DNA of 64,000 nt, from NCBI GenBank assembly GCA_016197225.1, contig JACPWC010000001.1, positions 1-64,000 of the forward strand. Direction: 5' to 3'. Shown here piece after piece: positions 47,662 to 55,900 of this stretch (positions are counted from its first letter, which is position 1; every line of letters begins with the position of its first letter). The position numbers and the translations under genes are program-made. Under the pieces are notes generated by a model. It was not told the origin of the DNA, did not search any database, and saw only the letters and a program-made list of their open reading frames with translations. This DNA comes from Chloroflexota bacterium. GTDB taxonomy: Bacteria > Chloroflexota > Anaerolineae > Anaerolineales > VGOW01.

Positions 47662-48663
47662 GTGAAAATCAACTGGAAAGTTCTATTCGGCTTCCTCGTC
47701 AGCCTGATCTCAATCGGCATCATTCTGTGGAATGTTGACCTGGCCGAGGTGGGCAAAGAACTGGTGAAGGCCAACTACCTCTGGTTCATTCCAGCCATCA
47801 TTCTGAACATGGCTGGAACCTGGGCCAAGAGCGTGCGCTGGCAGGCTCTGCTCGACAACAAAATCTCCACCTCGCGCTCGTTCTGGATCTCCAATGCCGG
47901 CAACCTGCTCAACAATGTCCTGCCGCTCCGGCTCGGCGAACTCAGCCGCGCCTACCTTGTCAGCCGCAATAGCAATGTCACCGTGATGCAGGGTCTCTCC
48001 ACCGTCATCATCGAGCGCCTGCTCGACGTGCTCACAATCTTCGGGATGTTGATATTAGTGATTCCGTTTGTGCCCGCCGGCGGCTTTCTGGTGCAGAGCG
48101 GCACGGCCCTGGCCGCCATCGCGTTTATCGGCGTCGCCGGAATGTTCATCGCCGCCGCGTTGCGGACTCAGGCGATGGCGGTGGCCCGTTTTTTTCTCAA
48201 ACCGTTTCCGGCCAAGCTGAGCGAGACTTTACTCAAGCAAGGCGATGAATTTTTGCTGGGTGTCAGCGCCGCCGGGGGCAAACGCCTCCTGGCGGGGATA
48301 TTTTGGTCTATCATCACCTGGCTCGGCTGGGGCGGCGCGTCTTATCTCATGTTGCTCTCCTTCGTGCCGGGCGCGCAATTGAACGTGGGCATCTTTGTCA
48401 CTTGCGCCCTGGCGCTTGGTCTGAGCATTCCATCCGCGCCTTCGGGTGCGGGGTTGTATGAAGCGGGCGCAGTGGCCGGGTTGGCCGTCTTTGGCGTCCC
48501 CTCCAATGTGGCCCTGGCTTACGCCATCACCGCTCATCTCCAAAGCTTCATCCTCACCGGCATCTTCGGCACCATCGGCCTCGACCGCGAAGGCGAGAGC
48601 TTCTCTCACCTGGCCTCGGCGGCCCAAACCGTGATGGCCTCGGCCCGACCCGGCGATAAATGA
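47662..48663 (+). CDS. Flippase-like membrane protein (LPG synthase TM domain family)
   Basis: A 333-residue protein with about eight membrane helices, matching the lysylphosphatidylglycerol synthase transmembrane family: WAKSVRWQALLDN, NNVLPLRLGELSRAYLVSR and SIPSAPSGAGLYEAGAVAGL. Members without the synthase domain are thought to move lipids or lipid-linked sugars across the membrane. GTG start at 47662 with AAAGGCGG upstream. The stop overlaps the next start (ATGA), so it is coupled to the GT4 gene, fitting a role in glycolipid export. Confidence 0.88.
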   Translation: MKINWKVLFGFLVSLISIGIILWNVDLAEVGKELVKANYLWFIPAIILNMAGTWAKSVRWQALLDNKISTSRSFWISNAGNLLNNVLPLRLGELSRAYLVSRNSNVTVMQGLSTVIIERLLDVLTIFGMLILVIPFVPAGGFLVQSGTALAAIAFIGVAGMFIAAALRTQAMAVARFFLKPFPAKLSETLLKQGDEFLLGVSAAGGKRLLAGIFWSIITWLGWGGASYLMLLSFVPGAQLNVGIFVTCALALGLSIPSAPSGAGLYEAGAVAGLAVFGVPSNVALAYAITAHLQSFILTGIFGTIGLDREGESFSHLASAAQTVMASARPGDK

Positions 48664-49811
48664 AGATTCTGGTCGCGCTGACTTATTATCGCCCGCACGT
48701 CTCGGGTCTGACGATCTACGTCGAGCGCCTGTCGCGGGCGTTGGCCCGGCGCGGTCACGCCGTCACCGTGCTCACCTCACATTACGAGCCGAGCCTGCCG
48801 CTGAATGAGATGATGGACGGCGTGCGGGTGGTGCGCGCCCCAGTGCTGGCCCGCGTGAGCAAAGGCGTGCTCATGCCCACCCTGACCTTTCTGGCGACCA
48901 AGTATATGTGGCAGAACGACGCCCTCAGCCTGCACCTGCCGCAACTCGACGCCAGCGGCATCGCCACCCGCGCCAAACTTCTCAACAAGCCCAGCATCCT
49001 CACTTATCACTCCGACTTGCTTCTGCCGCCGTCGTTTGTCAACCGTGTGGCGAGCACGGTGGTGAACGCCAGCAACCATGCCGCCGCGAAACTGTGCGAC
49101 GCCATCTCGGCCTACACCGACGACTTTGCCAAACACTCACCTTATCTCTCGAAGTATCTCCACAAAGTGCGTGTCATCGCCCCGCCGGTTGAAATTCCCG
49201 AACCGGATGAGGAAGAGGTTCATGGTTTCGTGGAACGTTACGGCCTGCACGGCAAAACCGTGCTTGGCCTCGCCGGGCGTTTTGCGGCTGAGAAAGGCAT
49301 CGAATACTTGCTCGAGGCTTTGCCGGGCATCATGACGAAGTATCCAAATGTTGTCGTCGTTCACGCCGGGCCGCGTGAGGCAATTGGCGAGTCGGCCTAC
49401 TTGCGAAAGCTGGAGCCATTGCTGGAAAAGTATCGCGACCACTACGTTCACGTCGGCACCCTCAACGCCAAAGGGATGGCCGCCTTCTTCAAGGCTTGTC
49501 ACGTCACAACTTTGCCCAGCATCAACAGCACCGAAACGTTTGGCCTGGTGCAGATCGAGTCCATGATGTGCGGCACGCCGGTCGTCGCCAGCGACTTGCC
49601 GGGTGTGCGCCAGCCGACGACGATGACGGGCATGGGCCGGGTCGCGTCCATTTGTGACTCGGTTGCCCTGGCCGAAGCCATCCTCGACGTGCTGGATCAT
49701 CGCGAGAAGTACCTCCGGCCCCGGGCCGAGATTGCCGATGTGTTTTCGCCCGATGCCGTGGCCGCCCGGTACGAAGCCCTCTTTGAAGAACTGAAACATC
49801 GCCGCAACTGA
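48660..49811 (+). CDS. Glycosyltransferase family 4
   Basis: A 383-residue GT-B enzyme that transfers a sugar from a nucleotide-sugar. N-terminal domain: YYRPHVSGLTIYVERLSRALARRGH. C-terminal domain: GLAGRFAAEKGIEYLLEAL, HVGTLNAKGMAAFFKACHVTTLPS and the ExFGLVQIESMMCGTPVVASDLPG signature, with the Glu that contacts the nucleotide-sugar. Sugar and acceptor are unknown; a lipid acceptor is plausible given the coupled flippase-like gene. Confidence 0.93.
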   Translation: MKILVALTYYRPHVSGLTIYVERLSRALARRGHAVTVLTSHYEPSLPLNEMMDGVRVVRAPVLARVSKGVLMPTLTFLATKYMWQNDALSLHLPQLDASGIATRAKLLNKPSILTYHSDLLLPPSFVNRVASTVVNASNHAAAKLCDAISAYTDDFAKHSPYLSKYLHKVRVIAPPVEIPEPDEEEVHGFVERYGLHGKTVLGLAGRFAAEKGIEYLLEALPGIMTKYPNVVVVHAGPREAIGESAYLRKLEPLLEKYRDHYVHVGTLNAKGMAAFFKACHVTTLPSINSTETFGLVQIESMMCGTPVVASDLPGVRQPTTMTGMGRVASICDSVALAEAILDVLDHREKYLRPRAEIADVFSPDAVAARYEALFEELKHRRN

Positions 49812-49834
49812 AAACTCACCCGCCCTTAATCAAT

Positions 49835-50629
49835 ATGACTGATGATCTGCTCTGGCGACAACTCAAAGCCATGCCCGCCTTTCGCGGCTTGCTGAGAGCG
49901 GTCGAAGCGAAGTTTTACGATGGCCTGACCCTGCCCGAACCGGCGCTCGACCTCGGCTGTGGCGACGGCCACTTTGCTTCCGAAACGTTCGACCGCCCCC
50001 TCGCCGCCGGAATCGATCCCTGGTGGTTGCCGCTCAAAGAGGCCCGGGCGCGCAACGCTTACAAAGTTCTGGCTCAGGCCGACGGTACCCGACTGCCGTT
50101 TCCGGCCCAGCACTTCGCCAGCGCCGTCAGCAATTCGGTGCTGGAACACATCCCGGAGCTGGACCCGGTGCTGGCCGATCTCAACCGGGTGCTCAAGCCG
50201 GGCGCTACCTTCATCTTTTGTTCGCCGAGTGACTACTTCCTGGAGTTTCTATCCATCTCGCACTTTCTGCGGCAGGTAGGACTTCGCGGACTTGCAGAAA
50301 TGTACGAACGGTTCTTTAATCGTATCTCCAGACATCACCACTGCGATTCGCCCGATGTATGGCGTGAACGGCTAGCCCGGGCCGGCTTTGCCGTTGAACG
50401 CCACTGGTATTATTTTTCGCCCGGCGCGCACGCCGCCCTGGAGTGGGGGCATTATCTTGGCCTGCCCGCCGCCGTTGCCAAAACGCTCACTGGCCGCTGG
50501 ATACTCTGGCCCAGCCGCGCCAACCTGTGGCTGACCGAAAAACTCCTGCGACGCTTCTTTGAAGAAGGCAAGCAGGAGAAGGGCGCGTATATATTTTTTG
50601 TGACGAAGAAAATTCACAATGCGCCATAA
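49835..50629 (+). CDS. Class I SAM-dependent methyltransferase
   Basis: A 264-residue methyltransferase: LDLGCGDGHFASETF (motif I, about residue 33), GIDPWWLPLKEAR, AQADGTRLPFPAQHFASAVSNSVLEHIPELD and LNRVLKPGATFIFCSPSDYF. It probably modifies a sugar or lipid intermediate of the surrounding cluster, which is inference from context. No Shine-Dalgarno precedes ATG 49835. Its last codons (KKIHNAP) lie in the arm of a perfect inverted repeat. Confidence 0.88.
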   Translation: MTDDLLWRQLKAMPAFRGLLRAVEAKFYDGLTLPEPALDLGCGDGHFASETFDRPLAAGIDPWWLPLKEARARNAYKVLAQADGTRLPFPAQHFASAVSNSVLEHIPELDPVLADLNRVLKPGATFIFCSPSDYFLEFLSISHFLRQVGLRGLAEMYERFFNRISRHHHCDSPDVWRERLARAGFAVERHWYYFSPGAHAALEWGHYLGLPAAVAKTLTGRWILWPSRANLWLTEKLLRRFFEEGKQEKGAYIFFVTKKIHNAP

Positions 50630-50661
50630 ATTTACGAATTGTGCATTGAGCATTGTGAATT
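50611..50661. repeat. Inverted repeat over the methyltransferase stop codon
   Basis: AATTCACAATGC (50611-50622) and GCATTGTGAATT (50650-50661) are perfect inverted arms, with further TTGTGCATTGAG units inside. The repeat ends 11 bases before the next ATG. Confidence 0.75.
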
Positions 50662-50672
50662 GAGTATTCCTT

Positions 50673-52868
50673 ATGACTCTCTGGGACGCTTACCTCATCC
50701 TCCTCTCCCGTCTCGGGCTGGCCCCGCGGCCCACCGCCGCCGACGGCTTGCCTGTGGAACTGCCAGCGTTCGAGTCGCTTCGCTCCGCGCCCGTCCTGCG
50801 TCCCGCGCGCCAGCCTATCGATCTCACCCGGCAACTTAATCTGGCCCGCTGGCTCGGCCTGCCGCTGGGGATCGCCTTTGCCCTGACTGGGCAGTGGAGC
50901 CTCTCGCAGAACCGCGAAGCGCTGGGGCAGGGCGTCCTCCTGCTGGCAATTGGCCTCGTCATTTTTGCCGTCGTCGTCTGGCGCGAATCTTTGGATTTGC
51001 GATCAGCGCCTGCCGAGACGTTGCCTCTTCTCGATCTCGCGCCGCAAGTGGAGACTCGCGTCCGCTGGGGCGTGGCCGCGCTGGCTTTGTTGTGGAGCGG
51101 CCTGACCTACTTCTTCCTCAAGAACAACGATTTCAACATCTTTGGCCGGCTCAGTTGGGCCATGAGTCTGATCGCCTGGGTCGCCGCCTTCTGGCAGGGG
51201 CCGCTGGGCCTTAAGTTGAACTGGCACTTGTTGTGGGAACGATTGTGGCGCGGCGAGTTCAACCTTCGCCTTACGAACAAGCTCTTCTTGTTCCTCCTTG
51301 TGCTGGCCGTCTCTGCCGGGTTTCGCTTTGCCAACCTGAACAGCGTGCCGGTGGAGATGACGAGCGATCACGTCGAGAAACTTCGCGATGTGAACGACAT
51401 TTTGAGCAACGGCGTCCGCCCGATCTTTGAGGCCAGCAATGGCGGGCGCGAGCCGATGGAGTTTTATCTGGCCGCCATTGCCGCCAACGTCTTGCCCACC
51501 GGCCTCTCGCACCTCACCCTCAAACTGCTCACCTCCCTCGTCGGCTTCCTCACCCTGCCGTTCATCTTCCTGCTCGCCCGCGAAATCGCGGACGACGATT
51601 GGATCGCAATCCTGACGATGCTGGCCGCCGGGATCGGCTGGTGGCCCAATGCCATCAGCCGCAACGGCCTGCGCTTCCCGTTCGCGCCGTTCTTTGGCAC
51701 ACTGGCCTTGTGGCTCATCATCCGCGCCCTCAAGCGCCAGAGCCGAAATGATATGTTGCTGGCCGGGCTGGCGATTGGCCTCGGGTTGTATGGCTACACG
51801 CCGATCCGGGTCGTGCCGCTGGCGGCGGCAGTGGCTTTTGGGCTGTATGCGCTTCATCACTGGAACAGGGCGCAGGCCGCGAAGCTCGCCGCCTGGCTGG
51901 GCATGGCGGCGCTGATCATCGTGGCCGCGTTCGTGCCTATGATTCGTTACGCCGCCGATGCGCCGCAGGACTTCTGGCGGCGTACCCTCACCCGCGTCGT
52001 CGGCGACACCGGCGCAGAAACGCCGCCCACCTTGAGCCGGTTCCTATCGAACGAGTGGAATTCACTCCGCATGTTCTCGTGGACGGCAGACTCGGCCTGG
52101 CTGGTTAGCCCGGCAGGCCAGCCGGCGCTGGACTGGGTCATGGGTGGCCTGTTTGCCCTTGGCGTCCTTTACCTGCTCTATCGTTACGTTCGCCGCCGCC
52201 ACTGGCTGGACTTGTTCCTGCTGATTTCGATTCCGGTGCTGTTGTTGCCGTCCACGATGGCCCTGGCCTTTCCCATCGAGAACCCGTCGCTTCACCGGTC
52301 GGGGGTGGCGATCCCGGTCGTATTTTTAATAGTGGCGCTTCCCCTGCGTCTGTTGGTAGAACACAGTCAATCGCTTATCACCGGGTGGCGAGGCCGTTTA
52401 GTCGGCCTGGGGCTGGTCGGCGCGCTGGTCTTTCTCTCGGCGCAGAACAATTGGGACATCCTCTTCGTCAACTATGCGCAGCAATATCGGGACTCGGTGC
52501 AGAACGCCTCCGAGTTGGGGGCGCTGGTAAAATCGTGGGCCGAGTCGGTTGGCTCTTACGACACCGTCTTCATTCGCGCTTATCCATATTGGGTGGACAC
52601 GCGGTCGGTAGGCATTTATGCCGGGCAGTTCGGGTGGGACAACGCCATTCTGGATGCCGCCAAGTTGGGCGACATGGTGAACGACCCGCGTCCGAAGTTG
52701 TATATTTTGAACCGGCACGATGCCGAGAGCATTGCCCTCTTGCGGCAAATTTATCCGCAGGGCAAACTGGCGTATCGCGCCTCGACGTTTCACGACAAGG
52801 ATTTTGTGACATTCTTTGTGCCGGGTATCGTGGACTTTGACGAGACCACAATCCCTCTGCCGAATTAA
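50673..52868 (+). CDS. GT39-like polytopic membrane glycosyltransferase
   Basis: A 731-residue protein. After about 50 soluble residues it has some 11-13 membrane helices with an early extracytoplasmic loop carrying acidic and His residues (VEMTSDHVEKLRDVNDI), as in dolichyl/undecaprenyl-phosphate-sugar dependent GT-C enzymes. FYLAAIAANVLPTGLS and IGWWPNAISRNGLRFP follow. The C-terminal 150 residues are soluble (WAESVGSYDTVFIRAYPYWVDT, LYILNRHDAESIALLRQIYP). No Shine-Dalgarno precedes ATG 50673 because a repeat abuts it. Confidence 0.8.
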   Translation: MTLWDAYLILLSRLGLAPRPTAADGLPVELPAFESLRSAPVLRPARQPIDLTRQLNLARWLGLPLGIAFALTGQWSLSQNREALGQGVLLLAIGLVIFAVVVWRESLDLRSAPAETLPLLDLAPQVETRVRWGVAALALLWSGLTYFFLKNNDFNIFGRLSWAMSLIAWVAAFWQGPLGLKLNWHLLWERLWRGEFNLRLTNKLFLFLLVLAVSAGFRFANLNSVPVEMTSDHVEKLRDVNDILSNGVRPIFEASNGGREPMEFYLAAIAANVLPTGLSHLTLKLLTSLVGFLTLPFIFLLAREIADDDWIAILTMLAAGIGWWPNAISRNGLRFPFAPFFGTLALWLIIRALKRQSRNDMLLAGLAIGLGLYGYTPIRVVPLAAAVAFGLYALHHWNRAQAAKLAAWLGMAALIIVAAFVPMIRYAADAPQDFWRRTLTRVVGDTGAETPPTLSRFLSNEWNSLRMFSWTADSAWLVSPAGQPALDWVMGGLFALGVLYLLYRYVRRRHWLDLFLLISIPVLLLPSTMALAFPIENPSLHRSGVAIPVVFLIVALPLRLLVEHSQSLITGWRGRLVGLGLVGALVFLSAQNNWDILFVNYAQQYRDSVQNASELGALVKSWAESVGSYDTVFIRAYPYWVDTRSVGIYAGQFGWDNAILDAAKLGDMVNDPRPKLYILNRHDAESIALLRQIYPQGKLAYRASTFHDKDFVTFFVPGIVDFDETTIPLPN

Positions 52869-52871
52869 TGT

Positions 52872-52936
52872 ATCCACAGATTTCGCAGATTTTCGCAGAT
52901 TGACTCTATCTGTGTAAATCTATGAAACCTGTGGTT
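52872..52936. repeat. CCACAGATTTCGCAGATT-type palindromic repeat
   Basis: The arms TCCACAGATTTCGCAGATT and AATCTATGAAACCTGTGGTTT form an imperfect palindrome between two membrane protein genes. Relatives lie at 31562 and 63793. Confidence 0.8.
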
Positions 52937-52946
52937 TGAGTTGATT

Positions 52947-55900
52947 ATGTCTGAAAGCACAGCCGCCGACGAAATAGAAATGCCGGGTTCCGAACTTCAG
53001 CCGCCGATGACGGGCGGCGTGATTGATTCCACTCTGGCACTCACCGAAGCCCGCGAAGTTGAACGCGCCGCGCCGCGAACTGCCAGCCTGGACTGGCGCG
53101 GTCTGGCGGTTGACCTCTTGCTCGTCCTCCTCGTCGCCGCCGGTTTGTACTTCCGCTTCAGTTGGACAAATTGGAACCAGGGCACCGACCTGCACCCGGA
53201 CGAATACGGCCTCACCGGCACCCTCACTCAACTCCATATTCCCAAATCTCTGGGCGAGTATTTCAACACCCGCATCTCGCCGATGAGTCCGTATCAGAAA
53301 TATGACATTGACGGCCTGCCCATCCCGCCCGACCCGGAGTACCCGGTTCCCGACAACCGCATGAGGTGGGGCCAGTGGCCGCTCACCATCATTCGCTTCG
53401 CCGCCGAAGTCACCGGCAACACCGATTACACCAAGTTGCGACTCATGGGCCGCCAGCTCTCGGCCCTGGCCGACAGCCTGTCTTTGCTGATCATTTTCCT
53501 GATCGGCTCACGTTTATACAACCGGCGCGTTGGCTTGCTGGCCGCGGCCCTCAGCGCCCTGGCCGTCATGCAGATTCAGCAGTCGCACTTTATGACGGCG
53601 GACAACATCGCCGGGACGTTCACGGCCTTGACCATGTATTTCGCCGTCCGGGCGGCGCAGGCCGTCCCCGTCACCGGAGAGCGGGCGACAGGGAAAGGGA
53701 GTCGCTATCGCGATTGGCTTTGGTATGTTCTCTTCGGCGTTTCTTTCGGCATGGCCCTGGCCTCGCGCATCAACCTCCTGCCGCTGTTCGGCGAGATTCT
53801 GGCGGCGGCCTTCATTGCTTACACCGACCGCTGGCTCAAGGCGCAAAAAGAGGGGCGCGACCCAACCAACCTGTTGATCGAAGCCGGCTGGCGGATCGCG
53901 TTGGCCGCCGTGTTTGCTTTCATCGCTTTCCGCGTCACCCAGCCCATGTCCTTCCGCGCCGAGACAGGCGACACGACCCTCTTCACGATTAAACCGAATC
54001 CGGAATGGTCGGAGAGCATGGCTGTGGCTCAGGCCGAGTCGAGCGGCATCGGCGGCGGCCCGCCCGGCGAGCAATGGACAAATCGCCCGGCGCTGATCTT
54101 CCCCTTCATCAACATGGTGATCTGGGGCATGGGCCTGCCGCTTGGCCTGGCGGCCTGGGCCGGTTTGGCCTGGGCGGCCTGGCGCTCGCTCAACACTTCA
54201 GCCTGGCGGCTTCATCTTTTACCGCTCACCTGGGCCGGCGGTTACTTCCTGTTCATGGGCACGCGCTGGGTCAAGTCCGTTCGCTACTTCCTGCCCATCT
54301 ATCCTTTCATGGCCCTGTTTGCGGCGTGGGCGGTTTACGAGTTGTGGGCGATGGCGAAACGTGATAAAGACGAAGGACCGCTTCGCGAGACGAAGGACGA
54401 ACGCAAACCTTCGTCTATCGTCTATCGTCTGTCGTCGGCGGCGCTCTTCGCTGTCGTCACCCTCGGCACCCTCACCTGGGCCTGGGGCTTCACCAGCATT
54501 TACCGGACTGACAACTCGCGTATCCAGGCCTCCAGGTGGATTTACCAAAACGTCCCCGCCGCTTTCAACCTGACTCTCGATACAGCCGACGGCGTTTATG
54601 TTGAGCCGATCTCTGCGCCCTTCCCGGCGCAAATCGCCGGCGACCAGCCTTTGCTGGCCGTGCTTGAACCACGCGTGAGCGGCACAGTAAATTCAGTAAC
54701 AGTTGGACATGCACGCGACCTGGCCGGCGCTTCAACCGCCATCTTGCATGTCGTCCTCTCGGCCAACCCTGAAGGCACGCAACCGCTGGCTCAGACTGAC
54801 GTGATCATCGAAACGGAAGACCCCGGCCTGCCGGGCGGCACGTTCATCGCGCCGCTCGGCCCCGTCCAACTGGAGAAGGGCACGCGTTATTACCTTCTCG
54901 CCTCAGGCGGGCCGGAAAACTTTTTGGAAGTGACAGGGTCGGCCATTGCCAATGAGTCGTGGGACGAAGGCCTGCCGCTGCGAATAGAAGGGCGCGACGG
55001 GTTTGGCGGCCTCTATCGTGGCCTGACGATGGAAATGCGCTGGGGCGACGACGAGAACAAGCGCCAGATGATCATCAACAACCTGACTGAGGTTGATTAC
55101 CTCATCCTGCCCAGCCAGCGCGCCATCTGGAGCGCCTCGCGCCTGCCCAACGCCTACCTGATGACGATGGAATACTATCGCGCCTTGTTCGATGGCCGAT
55201 TAGGCTTCGACCTCGTCGCCCAATTCCAATCGCCGATCACCATTGGCCCGCTTCAAATCTCCGACGTGGCCGGGTCTGTGGCCTGGGGCCGCCAACCCGA
55301 CCTGCCGATCTCTAAAGCCGAACCCTGGAACGACAACATCTTCTCAGCCGAGGAGGCCTTCAGCGTTTACGACCACGCGCCGGTGTGGGTCTTCAAGAAG
55401 CGCGCCGACTTCACCATTGAGAAAGCCTCGGCGGTGCTTTATGCTGTTGACCTGACCCGGGTCGTCAATCAAGGGCCGCGCGAGGCCACTGCCGCCCCGA
55501 CTCTGCTCATGTTGCCGCGTGATCGCGTGACTGAGCAACAGGCGGGCGGAACCTGGTCGCAAATGTTCAACCGGAACAGCCCGCTCAATGCGATTGAACC
55601 GCTGGGCGTCGTGGCCTGGTGGCTCACCGTCGTTTTATTGGGGTGGCTGGCTTTCCCCATTACCTTCGTTGCCTTCAGCGGCCTTCATGATCGCGGCTTC
55701 GCCTTCACCCGCAACGTCTCACTGTTGCTAATTTCCTGGACGGCCTGGTTGTTAGCCAGCGTTCAACTTCTGCCCTTCACTCAGTTAACGCTGTGGCTGG
55801 TGGCGCTGGCCCTGGTTCCGGTGTCGGCCTTCATCGTCTGGCGGCGCGGGAGCGAGATCAAGGCCTGGCTGGCCGAAAACCGGCGCTATGTGTTGATCGT